A stretch of DNA of 64,000 nucleotides from Ipomoea triloba (taxonomy: Eukaryota; Streptophyta; Magnoliopsida; Solanales; Convolvulaceae), in contig NC_044922.1 of assembly GCF_003576645.1 (NCBI RefSeq), forward strand, positions 22,670,471 through 22,734,470, in the 5' to 3' direction. This document shows positions 11,091-22,969 of the stretch, piece by piece. The first letter of the stretch is position 1, and each line of letters opens with the position of its first letter. The notes below the pieces were generated by a model. That model searched no databases. It was given only the letters and a program-made list of their open reading frames with translations, and was not told the origin of the DNA. Position numbers and translations under genes: made by a program.

Positions 11091-13330
11091 ATGGAAAATA
11101 TCATACAGTCTGGTAGTCAACCTTCCAACTCTTCACTTGATGGACCTATAGTGGTGGAAGCCCAGTCTGTTGACACTAATAATCAACAGAATGAGCAACC
11201 TACTGCTACAGTTCCTGGGAAGAAAAGGAAGACAGTTGAATCCAGATCCAGAGTTTGGGATCATTTTCAGAAAATTACTGATAGTAATAATGTTACTATC
11301 AAAGCAAAGTGTATATACTGTGCTAAAGAATATCAAAGCAAATCTAAAACACATGGTACTTCATCCTTGAGAAACCACATGATGAGCTGTCTCAAAAACC
11401 CACACTCTAAAGACACTAGACAGTCACTTCTGACCTTTCAAGCTGAAACTAATTCTGATGCATCTCCTGCTACTGTTGGTGAGTTAGGAACTTGGGTCTT
11501 TAACCAAGATGCTATTAGAAGGGCATTGGTTGAAATGATTATAATAGATGAATTACCTTTTAGATTTGTGGAGGGTCCAGGGTTTAGGAAGTTAGGAAGT
11601 TCATTCTTGTGGCTTGTCCTATGTTTAAGATACCCTCTAGATGGACAATTAGTAGGGACATCAATCTGATTTATGAAGAGGAAAGGCTCAAGTTGAAATG
11701 TTTTTTTTTAGGGGAAACACTCAAAGAGTCAATATTACAACTGATTCTTGGACTTCTATTCAGAGAATTAACTATATGGTAGTGACTGCTCACTTTATAG
11801 ATGAAGAGTGGAAGCTTCATAAGAAGATAATTTCTTTTGTCCCTATTACATCACACAAGGGTGAGTGTATTGCTAAAGTCTTGGAAACCTGTTTGCTTGA
11901 TTGGGGGATTAGGAATGTGTACACTATAACAGTAGACAATGCCTCATCTAATGATACTGCCATTGGTTTGTTAAAAAAGAAATTGATGTCTTGGGGAACA
12001 ACTACTGTGAAGGGCAAGTATATTCACATGAGATGTATTGCACATATTCTAAACTTAGTTGTGCAAGATGGGTTAAAAGAATGTGATGAGTCTGTTAAGA
12101 AGGTTAGGGAGGATGTAAGATATGTGAGAAGTTCACCTGCTAGACTTAAGAAATTTAGGGAATTATCTGAGTGGATTGGGATTGAGCACAAGTCTTCTTT
12201 GTGTCTAGATGTTCCTACCAGATGGAACTCTACATATCTTATGTTACAAGCTGCAATTACTTATGAGAAAGTGTTTGAGGCACTTGCAGAAAGTGACAGT
12301 TCCTTCAAATCAGATCTGGGTGATTCTGTGCCTAATTTTCTTGATTGGGAATCTGTGAAGAGTTTGGTGGAGCTCTTAAAATGTTTTTATGATATGACAA
12401 TAAGAATTTCTGGTTCTTTATATGTCACATTCAACACTTTCTTTTCTGAAATTTCTGATTTGTATTGCCTCTTGAATGGGATGGTGGAAGCTGGTGGATA
12501 TGTGCAACTGATGGGTGAAAATATGAAGTCTAAATTCCAAAAATATTGGGGGGATATAGACAAGATGAACTTGATGATATTCTTTGCAAACATTCTAGAC
12601 CCCAGGGACAAATTAGAGTATATGCCAACACAAATCAATCACATGTATGGTGAAAGTTCTTAAGGCTTTGACAGAATTGTTTGATGATTATGCTGCTTCT
12701 ACTGCCTCTAGTGCTTCTTCCCAGTCTACTGTCCCTACTGCTTCTTCACAGTCTATTGATTCTTCACAGTCTACAGTTGGGAGGCCCCAACATTTGTTAA
12801 AATCTCAGATTAAGAAACAAAGAATGGAAAGTGGAGGAAAGAAAAAATCTGAGTTAGAAATTTACCTTGTTGAGGCAGTAGTGGAAGAGGAAACTTCTTT
12901 TGACATACTTAGATGGTGGAAGCTGAATGCTGAAAGATTTCCTATACTTTCTAAGATAGCTAGGAATGTCTTGGCTATACCAATATCCACAGTTGCTTCT
13001 GAATCTGCCTTTAGTACATCGGGAGGGTTTTAGATCATTTTAGGAGTTCATTAACTCCTAAAATTGTGGAAGCTTTGGTCTGCACTCAGGATTGGCTAAG
13101 GTTGCCAAATACCCCCTTATCAATTGAGGAAAATCTGGAGGAATTGGAAAGATTTGAACAAGGTAACATTATTTACTTAATTACTTAATTCCATTTCCTT
13201 GTTCATGTTTACATTTTACTTAATTGCTTGTTTTATTCCAGAATTTGGTGCTGATGGTGGCAGTGGAACTGGAACTGGGAGGAGCGGTGGTTCTACACTT
13301 CCTACGATTCTTGTAATGTTATACTTTATA
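11091..13330 (+). pseudogene. hAT transposase (BED zinc finger + hAT dimerisation), frameshifted
   Basis: The reading frame starts at ATG 11091. Around residues 50-105 is a BED-type zinc finger (CIYC...HMMSC), which binds DNA in hAT transposases. From 11698 the catalytic core is readable: TTDSW (first catalytic Asp), TVDNASSND (second Asp region) and RWNSTY. From 12647 comes a Ser-rich linker, then the C-terminal dimerisation domain (ILRWWKLNAERFP, VASESAFS, 12860-13030). Frame breaks are visible near 11590-11610, in the T-run at 11700-11710, near 12650, and at 13026-13034, where SGGF is followed by a stop while the next frame continues to about 13160. A canonical intron (about 13163-13241) then leads to a short Gly-rich tail. 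It is therefore inactive as read. The family is clear; the exact clade (Ac/Tam3-like) is inferred. Confidence 0.88.
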
Positions 13331-14465
13331 CTTTATACTTTATATTTGAATCTATTATGTATAATCTATTATACATTTATACTGTATGTCTGTTATTCAT
13401 GAGGCTTGGCGGCTTGCTGGCTTGGTAACTATTTTATTTAGTTGCTGCCTAGTGCCTATTGAGGCTTGGTAACTTGTAAGTTGCTGCCTGTGTTGGTAAG
13501 TTGGTAAAGTTGACCCTTGTGTGCTGGACTGCTGGTAATGTTTCTATGACTGCCCACTGTATTTGGGACATTTTAATTTTATATATTATTATTATGGCAA
13601 TGATGAAAGCTTCCACCAATGATCTGAAAAATAAGGGATTAAGTTGGTATGTTGCTCAATCCTCATGGGGATGTTGTAGCAATTTGCCCTTAATCCTAAC
13701 TTTGATATGGACAAAAAGCTTACTGAGCCAACTTTTATAAATTATAATTGTCTAATCATCTAATGTATTATGTATATTGTATAGTTGTTTACTTATTTTC
13801 TAATGCTCAAGATTTTACAGTTTTGCTAATTTTGCTTAAGTTTTGAGTGTTGACAGGAAGAAGAAGAACAATAGGAACTACTAACTAGTCAACTAGGAAC
13901 TAGGAAATTAGTTGCAATGTCAGATACTTGGATAGTTGGATGCAGATTGAGGATCATTGGACAGTGGAAATGTGGAAGGATTTGATATTTTGATTACTCA
14001 TTACTTATGAGTTAACACTTTTGAGTTTTGTATAATTGTATGTACTACAATACTGGTCCATTAGTAGTACTACTTAATGTAATATGTAAATGTATGTAGT
14101 CCATGTTGATTTTTGGTTTTGTGATTTTGTCAGTTTTTGACCTTTTGTGGTATGTGCAAAGCAGCAAATGTAGTGTTCCACTTAAATACTTAATTGCATT
14201 GATAATTTGATATGTGTAATTTTTCAGATTGTAATTTTGTTTTAAAGTTTTTAAAATTTAAGTGTTTTTGAACAATTTTTTTAATTTGACTTAATCCGAC
14301 TTGATTTCGGATATCCGACCGAACCGACCCCAACCGAAACTTAATAAAACCGAAGTGATTTGATAGTTCAACAATTGAAATCGGATTGTATAATTAAAAA
14401 CCGAAATCCGAACGGTTTCACCATCCGACCACCCGATCCGAACCGAACCGACCGATGCACAGGCC

Positions 14466-15250
14466 TAGTTGAGATGGAACACATGCTTTAATTCCGCTCA
14501 CTACCGTAAAATGGTGTCGTCGCTTTTCCTTTGTAAAATCCTTCGACCACTTTTTCCGGCGCCAATGGCCAGAGTTCGGCCGATCTAAATTGGTCATCAC
14601 CTTCGTCTATTTGAGAAAATTATGGAGGTAGGTTGTCCGCCTCCAGAACCACTAGAATCGGTGGAGTTGACCCAACCGTATCACGGATAAGCCTCATACA
14701 AGTGTGACCCATAATTTAATTGTTTAGAACCAAATAATGTAGTATATGTGTGTTGATATAATTTGCAATACATCTTTTATTTGATTAGAAGCAATACAGT
14801 ATAGTATATGATGGCAACATTCAGTACATTTGCTCAGTAACTCATTAATATGGTTCAGGGAGGATCATGAACATATATATACAGCTAGCATAGGTTCCAG
14901 GAAGCCAACAGTGGAGCTGTCTTTATGGCAATCTTAGGACGTTGCTACAGCCTACAGGGTGAGAGAGACATCCAAACGAGATTTTAGGAGAACTCACAAC
15001 ACCCCAACTCTCTCTCTTTCTTTTTTTACTAATTAATTCTAAATTCATAATGGCTCTCAAAACCCATACTCAAGGATGCTGAAAAGGGTAAATTACAATT
15101 CACCCAATCAGTCCAAACTCTCAAAACTCATGCCCAAAAACACTGAATGAGGTAAATCCCAATTCACTCATTCAGTCATCAGTTTTCACCATATCCCTGC
15201 ATGTATACTCTGCACTCAATGAGTCTTTTTTATCTTTCTGGGCTTTGGAT
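14466..15250. other. Intergenic stretch with a diverged tandem duplication
   Basis: 14466-14495 is the right half of the LTR end split by the hAT element. At about 15050-15180 a 65-70 bp sequence (CTCAAAAC(C/T)CAT...AATTCAC(C/T)CA) is present twice with differences. No gene is seen. Confidence 0.5.
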
Positions 15251-15269
15251 CTCCCTGATGGATAATACA

Positions 15270-15660
15270 CTAGGCCTAGGCTACATGGGCCGGCCCAAGA
15301 GAGCAACTGGATCAGGAAAGTCCAAGAAGGACACTCAACACAAAGCTACAGAGGAGTTCGATAAGGATTGGACTTAGCACTTATAATATTAGCAAGATTA
15401 GGGCTCATTAGTCATAATGTAACCTGGACTCAGAGGTGATCTAGGATTCTTATTCCTTATAGGGCTCTAGGCCCAAAATATGTATAAATAGATCTTCCAC
15501 ACACGGAAAAAGACAAGCAATTCTGAGCAATACAATACTTATATTCCCTTGTTATATTTTCCTACATATTTCCTATATTCTCGCTATTCTAATAGGTAGT
15601 GTTGGTCTGCCTTTAACTACCCAGAAGTCATAAAACCAACACTCCCAATGACCCTCATAT
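15270..15660 (+). mobile_element. Possible LTR remnant
   Basis: A TATA box (TGTATAAATAG, about 15480-15490) is followed by a leader-like stretch with GAGCAATACAATAC and an end near CCAACA. This is the usual architecture of a plant copia LTR. The left boundary and a target duplication were not found. 15660-16310 is AT-rich DNA without a gene. Confidence 0.35.
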
Positions 15661-16320
15661 CTTTGGTGAGAATCAAACCCCACCCAATCACTAGAACAAA
15701 ATTTTAAAATTGACCCTTAAATTATTAAGTCCGCCAGCATCTCTCTTTTATTTCACTGTTAATGATGTTTGCAGGTAAAAAATGTTGTATCAGGCTCAGC
15801 CATGCTCTTGTACCAATGACCCTTTTTAGTTCCTGACACAAGGTAACAACAAAGTCAAATCCACCATTAACAGTGAGAAGCATTGGGAAAATGATCTAAT
15901 TTAATTTAAGATAGATCCTACTATATATATATTCTTGATTGATTTAATTGATGTGTTTTATATTAATTAGTTGCATTTCAGGTTTTAAAACTTTTAGATG
16001 GTGTACATCAGAGACAGAATATTCCAACTCAGGGCTACTTATCCAAAACCTTTTTTTAGTATCTTTGTTCTGATTCTGTTCAACAATATTAATGTGTATA
16101 TAGTGAGAAAATCAAAGAGTGGAGTTAGTCCAGTTTACTAGTTTAGTGCTCTAATAGAGTGTTATTGACTAAATTACGAAGAAATCAAATTATTTAAACA
16201 AAAATTAACAGTTTTTTTTTTCGAAATTTGAATAAAATAAACAAAATTACTTTCTTCATTATATTTACAGTCAAAATTTAGACATGTGGTTCTCAATTAT
16301 TTAGAAATTGCTTTTAGAAT

Positions 16321-16836
16321 TGTCGCATTTCTAATAATAATAATAATAATAATGAAAATATAGGAAAGATGGAAAATAGGCTTAGATTAGCCTTGACTGT
16401 TGTATGAACTAATAGGAAAATGTATGAACTTGATGAACAAAGATAGAAAAATGATAGGAAAGAAAGCATATCTTGATTGTTGTATTGATAGTCATTGAAT
16501 ATTGAGTGTTGAATGGCCCCTCCTCTACGCTGAAGCGTTAGGGTCCTTATATTTTTCAAAGGTAATTTGATCCTGACTCGATACTGAATAGATGTATAAA
16601 ACTTATATGCAATTATATCCAGGGAATAAGTATTCTCTATCATGTGGTTTTTTAGTCCGCCCTTACCATATGGAGAGTTTTGGCTAGCCCCATCCCGTCG
16701 GTCCATTTCAACAACGTACTCTAATGTAGGATCAAATATTTTTGGGCAGAAGACTTTAGGAAGGGAAAAAAAAAAACTTTGACTTGGAACAAGTAGAGTT
16801 ATAAATTTGACATTTAACTCAATTATTTGACCAACA
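16321..16836 (-). mobile_element. Probable solo LTR, reverse strand
   Basis: On the reverse strand the block begins TGTTGGTC at 16836 and has a promoter and leader-like part with CTATCAATACAACAATC (near 16470-16490). It ends at about 16321 with GCGACA, next to a TAA microsatellite (16328-16353). The 177-codon open frame that crosses it matches no protein I know and is better explained as chance reading of an LTR. No clean target duplication is seen; ATTGT lies near both ends. Confidence 0.45.
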
Positions 16837-17088
16837 ATTGTATTCATGCGCTTTTCCTTTCTTTCTTTTTGAAAAGGAAAAGAGAATATAGTAGTATTAA
16901 TAAGTAAGAATCAAATGTTGAATATAGCTACGAGGATCATAGTATATCCCCAAAGCCTGTAACTTTAGTTTGAGTATGAGGCTATGAGTTATCATATTTG
17001 TTTATCATCTAACTTAGCAAACTTAATATATGCTAAACTAGTTTTATTATATTTATTAATATAATGCATTCTTGACCAATCTTACAAA

Positions 17089-17546
17089 GGGTCACACTTG
17101 TGTGAGACCGTTTCACGGATCCTTATTCGTGAGACGGGTCGGATCGGGTCAAAGCATCGTGCAAATGTCACACTTATATGTGCAAATGTCATACTTATAT
17201 GCTCAAATATAATACTAATCAGGAATACAATTTTTGTTACTTATAAGAGAAAAAGTATTACATTTTCCATAATAAGTGATGTTGACAAGTTTTCCTTACT
17301 TATAAGGAAAATATAATACTTTTGAGGAAAAATGTAATACTTTTAAATCGAAATGTAAAAGTATTGTATTTTTTCCCTTAAAAGTGTTACATTTACCCTT
17401 TAAGTAACAAATATTTTTATTCGTAATTAGTATTACATTTGAACATATAAGTATGACATTTGTGCGTATAAGTGTTACAGTTACATCTTGACCCGACCCG
17501 ACCCGACCCGTCTCACGGTGAGACGGTCTCACACAAGTTTTTTGCC
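17089..17546. mobile_element. MULE-like MITE with 9-bp target duplication, 458 bp
   Basis: A perfect 9-bp duplication TCTTACAAA flanks it (17080-17088, 17547-17555). The terminal inverted repeats share ACTTGTGTGAGACCG. Next to the right end is a (CCCGA)n-like run, the reverse complement of GGGTCGGGTC. The inside has AT-rich repeats around AAATGTAATACTTTT. No open frame of note. Fragments of this family are at 8888, 19593 and 44570. Confidence 0.85.
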
Positions 17547-17681
17547 TCTTACAAATATTTTATTTGTAAATAATTTAAATATTAAATTTAAATTATATTG
17601 CCATCATGTAACTTCCTAATTTAATCGCGTTAATAAGAGGGCATACGATCGGAGGGATTGTTTAATGATAGATAAGACTAA

Positions 17682-17986
17682 GGTCCTGTTTGGTAAATAA
17701 TTAGTATATTAGCCAAATTTTGGCATATTTGACCATATTAGTTGTTTGACTTTATTAAAAAATCAATATAAGTGTTTGGTTAATAAACTTTTTGTAACTC
17801 CAAAATACTAAATTTCAAAAGACTACACAAAGTAACCTTTTCAATTAGTCTTTTGAGAAAAGAAATTATACCAAACACTATCAGTTAAGAACTAATTTAC
17901 CAAACATTTTTATACAATCAGCTATTATTATCAATTAATTATACATTCTAACTCAATCAGCTAACAGCCATTTACTAAACAGGGCC
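17682..17986. mobile_element. Tourist-like (PIF/Harbinger) MITE, 305 bp
   Basis: The terminal inverted repeats GGTCCTGTTTGGTAAAT and ATTTACTAAACAGGGCC are flanked by the 3-bp duplication TAA (17679-17681, 17987-17989). No coding capacity. Confidence 0.85.
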
Positions 17987-17999
17987 TAAATATTTTCAT

Positions 18000-19430
18000 C
18001 TGTTGCTTAACACAATTCCTGACTAAATTATTACAAAGTCTATGAGAGAATATTTACAAACTAACAATCTCATGTTACACTTTTAGCGAATTTTTCAAAA
18101 GAGCAAAATGTGAAATTTTAAACTTTTTAGTTGGATAACTCTAAGGGGCATTTGGTTCACGGAATATTGGCTTACCAGCTTGGTAAATGTTAGATTGATG
18201 AAAATGTTAAATTTTGTGTTTTGTTAAAAATGTGGTATGTAATATAAGCATGTTTGGTTGATGAGGTTTTATTTTTTATTTTTTTTTGGGGGGGGGTAAA
18301 ATTGGTTGATGAGTTATTATCTTTCATCTTATAATGGATATTTTATTTTAATACCCCAACCCTATTCTCATTTATTTTTGTAAACTTCAAAATTAAAATA
18401 AATAAATAAAGGATAAAATATATAATTAAGTAAATGATTTATAAGAGCTTGACCTTGAGAAACATTGTGTGTTTTGAGGAGGAGAAAAATCAATGTGTCC
18501 AAAGGGTAAAATTAAAAAAATAAATAAATAAATAAATAAAATGAGTGTAAGAAATAAGAATACAGGAATGGAAGGGTATCTCACATTCCCTCCAAAATAG
18601 CTAAAAGTTTTATGTAGGGGTTAGGTAATATTCCTTGAAAAAATTACATAACTTAAATCAAAGTTTGATAATTTATGTGTTTTTACACACTTTCACTGTC
18701 GAACACAGTTTTGACAAGTATTCTGATCTCGCTGAATTATAGGCACCTCTATTAGATGGGACAATTAGCTGACCTGAAGATAAGTCAATGATCGAACCCT
18801 CCCTTAACGTTTGATTAAGAATGGATTGGTCCCTCCTACTCAACTATACTCCAAACATGCTTGAAGATAGTACTAATTGGTAAAGTATTCTCTTATATTT
18901 GTTTTAAGAGTCTCTCGAGTTCCTAATACTTATACCTTTTTTCTTTAACATCATTTTGTTTGACTCGTGCCCTTCTAAGTTTTTCTTTTCTTTTTTAGAT
19001 TAAAAAAATTATGCAGTCTAATAATTATGCTGCGAGGAAAATAATCTAAGATTTTAATTGACAAAAATAGGAAAACAAAATCTAAATCCGCTATCTTTGT
19101 TGATGGAATAGAAGGAAATTGATGAAGCCACCTAGTTTACCACCTTTGAAAAACATCCTCTTCACCCAACAATGGAAGCCAACTCCATGCTGGACTACAT
19201 ACAAATTTTACATTGATATCACTTAAGCCTAAAGCTATAACTGGTAGCGAATTCACAATTTTATTTCTTTAATTTATTTATAGACCGTCTGTATATTGTT
19301 TAAGAGTATGTTTTTTGTTTTTTGTTTTTTGTTATTCAATTTTCCATTTGTAAACATACTAATATTTGTGGATTTGATTTACAATTCCTAGGCTAAGTAT
19401 AATATAATATTTCTCTTCATAATTAAAATA
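18000..19430. other. Intergenic DNA without a recognisable gene
   Basis: AT-rich. A G-run lies at about 18285-18293 and an (AAAT)n microsatellite at about 18517-18541. Nothing else could be supported. Confidence 0.6.
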
Positions 19431-19436
19431 AAGACA

Positions 19437-19592
19437 AGCCAAAGACCTTGTGGTCTAGTGGCACCCGGTGTCATGATTAACACTCCCACATGGATATGAG
19501 AATGAGTTTGAGTCTCAATGGAGTCATTTGTTGACTTGACTCGTTGTGTTTCAGTAGATTGAGAAAGTAATCTATGAATAGTACATAGTACT
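19437..19592 (+). mobile_element. tRNA-derived SINE, copy 2
   Basis: Matches the SINE at 26397 over about 150 bp: CCTTGTGGTCTAGTGGCACC at the head and TCAGTAGATTGAGAAAGTAA near the tail. It is followed at 19593-19680 by a degraded fragment of the 17089-type element. Confidence 0.75.
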
Positions 19593-19684
19593 CAAACGTA
19601 TTATATTTTCTCGTATGTATAAGTATTACATTTTCATAATGACCAGATCCATCACACGAATAATGACACAAGTATACTGATACA

Positions 19685-20574
19685 TGTTGGAAAATAGCAT
19701 GAAAATGGCAATTTAAGTGGCTATTTTGTGGTACAAATAATTGTAGGGTCCACTTCCGATTTGGGTCGGGTCAACGTGGATTCGGGTTCTTCGTAGTTAG
19801 ACGAAGAGATTGATATATTGTACGCACAAAACGGATAATGGGTGAATGAGAAATTGGTTCTCAAAGTTGACCCATTTGAGTTGGAAAAATTTAGGGAAAG
19901 CTTTAGAATAAGACTTTGTCCCACATTGGTTTGGAAAGGGAATTTGCACCACTATTTATACAAGTGCCTTTCTTAGGCTTAGTGAATTGTATAGCATAGA
20001 GACTCTCTCTCGCGCGCAGGGGGGTGCAAATCAAAATCCAAAATGAGTTCGAAAAGGCTTGAACTCGTGTGCGCCGGCACCTACGGGCACGAATGTCGCA
20101 AAATCTGCTCCCTTCTTAGCATACTGTGTTCAGCTCTTGTAATCGAAGCTGGAAACCTAGGCTACAACTCCTATCACCGTGGGAGGTAGCAAATAAGGGC
20201 TACAACTCCTATCACCGTGGGAGGTAGCAAATAAGGGCTACAACTCCTATCACCGTGGGAGGTAGCAAATAAGGGCTACAACTCCTAGCACCGTGGGAGG
20301 TAGCAAATAAGGGCTACAACTCCTAGCACCCGAGCAGGCTACAACTCCTAGCACCGTGGGAGATAGCAAATAAGGGCTACAACTCCTAGCACCGTGGGAG
20401 GTAGCAAATAAGGGCTACAACTCCTAGCACCGTGGGAGGTAGCAAATAAGGTGGTTTTAAGGATAGTGTAGTAAATACACGACTCAAGCTTACCCTTGTC
20501 AAGAAATTCCTTTCGTATTTTGTGCTTGTTAATTTTTTCTGGAAATATTATTTTCGTAATATTATTTCCTAACA
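19685..20574 (+). mobile_element. Solo LTR (copia-like), 890 bp
   Basis: It starts TGTTGG and ends CCTAACA with the perfect 5-bp duplication ATACA (19680-19684, 20575-20579). A TATA-like TATTTATA (19953-19960) lies 24 bases after GTCCCACATTG (19918-19928). It is homologous to 2863-3772. There is no internal retrotransposon sequence next to it, so it is a recombination product. Confidence 0.9.
20161..20452 (+). repeat. 38-bp minisatellite inside the solo LTR
   Basis: Seven full units and one partial unit of a 38-bp sequence (GCTACAACTCCTA...GGTAGCAAATAAGG). The sister LTR at 2863-3772 has a single unit (about 3615-3655). Early units have CTATCACC and later ones CTAGCACC, so the array grew from at least two unit types. 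Confidence 0.95.
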
Positions 20575-20718
20575 ATACACACCTCGCGAGACAAGGAGGG
20601 ACCAAGTTTACACTCTGTGAGTTTTAAAAAAAGTGTCTATATCCCATATTTGTGAGACGAAGTAAAAATTGAGGGTAAGAAATAAGAGTTCATGTGCTAT
20701 TTTCCTAAATTTATTAAC

Positions 20719-20740
20719 ATATATATATATATATATATAT
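20719..20740. repeat. (TA)n microsatellite
   Basis: About 11 TA units. The surrounding 20640-21350 is intergenic, without a gene. Confidence 0.9.
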
Positions 20741-21351
20741 GCACCAATTAAAAGTAAAAATTGTAGACACCTATGAGGGTTTGACTAAAGGAATTGAATG
20801 TTGAGAGTTGAGATGAGAGGGTAGAAGCTAATACAATTTCGAGTGCAAAATCTTTTGTTGCCATTAAGGGGGTCTGTTTCTGAAAGATCACAGTGCAGTA
20901 GTACATACACCTCAATTCAAACCTGCAAATCCCCAGAGATGTTGACCCAGCCCATTCACTACACTTCACGCACACACACACTCTATATATTAACAATACT
21001 TATTATTATATGCTCTGAATTTTAATTTAAAATTCAATTTCTTTATTTTTATTTTTTTGGATGGAAGGAAGGAAGAGTTCAACCTCAACAAAAAAGTTAA
21101 ACAAAAGACTAATCTCCCCGAGTATAAGAAACAAATGACTAATCTCCCCAAGTGTAAAAAACCTAGCTTGATCACTCAACAAGCTTTTCCGACGGACAAG
21201 ACGAAAACAACATCACATCTCACTCATTATCACAATTTTTGGCCAATTAATTAGCAACAAAATTTTGTTCGCGAAGAACGTGACAACATTTCACTAACCA
21301 GTTCTTATCTAATAAGTGTCTGCATTCCGTGATCAGTTTTTTTTGTTGGAC

Positions 21352-21533
21352 TCTATTACATTCCTATTACGGAGTACATTGTAGTATCTGTTTTGACTCT
21401 ATTACATTTCGATTACATTGTAGTATCTGTTCAACCTGTTGAAGCACAAAAAGTCAATACTGCCTCCACTGAAACTTAATCTCATGACCTCCCATATAAA
21501 AAAGTCATTATATGTCTTCTAAGCACGAGGTGC
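21352..21533 (-). mobile_element. tRNA-derived SINE, diverged copy, reverse strand
   Basis: The reverse complement matches the SINE tail (CACAAAAAGTCAATA, TACATTGTAGTATCTGTT, the latter duplicated at 21378 and 21416) and, more weakly, the tRNA-like head. Confidence 0.5.
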
Positions 21534-21768
21534 TGGGCGGTGATCAGATTTATTAATGGACCAAATTCAATTTCTTTATTATAAATTGCTTTTGGTAGTT
21601 TGGGGTGGGTGGTATGTAGGGCACTGGCGCGCGGAGCACAAAGCAAATTTAGGGTGACGCGTGTGGGGTTAAAAAGCCATTTTCAAGTCTGATGCTTTTG
21701 GGTTTTTTTTTGGCGTCTGACTTTGCTTTGAGATGGGAGAAATTAGAATAAAAAATTCCACAGGAGGA

Positions 21769-21809
21769 CCCCCCCCCCCCCCCCCCCCCCCCCCCNCCCC
21801 CCCCCCCCC
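21769..21809. repeat. Poly-C run with an N
   Basis: About 40 C with one ambiguous base at 21796. Length is unreliable. Flanking DNA is intergenic. Confidence 0.9.
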
Positions 21810-22091
21810 ACCCCACTCTCCCCTAACCCCTTTGCTTTACTATATATTTTACCTGCTGCCTGCTACTGTCACTTGGAATTTAACCTAATGATACTTACAA
21901 TATATACATATACATGTGTGTATGTGTTTGTCTCTCTTAGCATCTAACAGTCAACAAAAGTAAAAATAAAGAAATACTATTCAGGGACAGAGGAATTGAA
22001 GTAGCTTTTTGCTTATAAAAGAAAAAATCTTTGGTGCCAAGATCCCACAAAATTGTAGAAAAGTAAATCATGATAACTTAGTGATTTATTA

Positions 22092-22434
22092 GAGCATTCC
22101 TAAACTAATTTTTTTGGATGGTTTTTTCAAGGCAAAAATTAGGTGGGGAGTTTTTTTTTTACTGTTGGGGATGAGATATTTTGCAATTTTTTCTCTTGCA
22201 AATACAATATTTTTGTAGGACTCATTGGATGGGGTAAAAAAAATTGTCATGCTAAGCTACCCATTGGGTATATTGTCGTGCCCAGCTAGGCGCCTATATG
22301 ACCTCTTTTTTTTTTTTGCTTTTTTTTTTTGTGAGAATATTTTTTCTATCCTTTACTCTCTTCTCTCTTCACTCTATATCCTACTTTGACACTGAAAAAA
22401 AACCAACTAAAAAATTTAACTCTTGGAGATGCTC
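22092..22434. mobile_element. Tourist-like MITE, copy 2
   Basis: The ends GAGCATTCC and GGAGATGCTC are flanked by TTA (22089-22091, 22435-22437). Same terminal family as 1766-2089. Length is 343 bp. Confidence 0.7.
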
Positions 22435-22969
22435 TTAGGAGTCATTTCCATAAAAAGGGTGTAACTTCGACATTGCAGTTGTCAATGTTCAATCTTGTAT
22501 TTTTGCCCATAATTTGTCATCCAGGAATCAAATGAATTACCTATGCGGAGTTGAAGTAGCTCCATCCCTTTACCATCTTCCATTGCCATTGCAAAAGGCA
22601 TTATTTGTTGACGATAGAGTAATATCACTGATTCTTAGGGTAGAATATAAGAATAATTCTTAGGGTGAATGGAGCACATTTAAACATATTTGATAAACTT
22701 TCTATCCATTTTATTGTTGGTTGGACAAGTGGACAAAATTTCTATTTATTTCTTAATGTAAACGAAAAGAAACTATGTGTGATTTTACACATTTCTAAAG
22801 TGAACAAAAAATGTCTTCTTTTTTTTCCGCAAAAAATCAATTTTAATCCACTTTTGAGTAAACAGAAGTCAAAAAAAATTTAAGCAATGTCGATGACTTA
22901 AAGAGACCCAAAAAATTTGTTGTATGCCAATCCTACCTATGGTGTTTTCATTTTTATCCCATTAATATA

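Larger units (their letters stand above)
9691..14465 (+). mobile_element. hAT DNA transposon, 4775 bp, decayed autonomous type
   Basis: It is flanked by the 8-bp duplication TAGTTGAG (9683-9690 and 14466-14473). Joining the flanks restores an LTR end whose sister copy is at 9502-9545. The terminal inverted repeat core is CCTGTGCAT (left) and ATGCACAGG (right). Subterminal regions are rich in CCGAACCGACC-type motifs (9705-9860, 14290-14455), as usual in plant hAT elements. It encodes one transposase gene, now broken. A probable 5' leader intron runs from about 10266 to the AG just before the start codon at 11091. Confidence 0.88.

Noticed and set aside
16314..16847. 177-codon open frame on the minus strand
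   Set aside because: No known domain. Composition changes along it, and it covers sequence with the look of a solo LTR (TGTTGG start, leader-like end) plus a TAA microsatellite.
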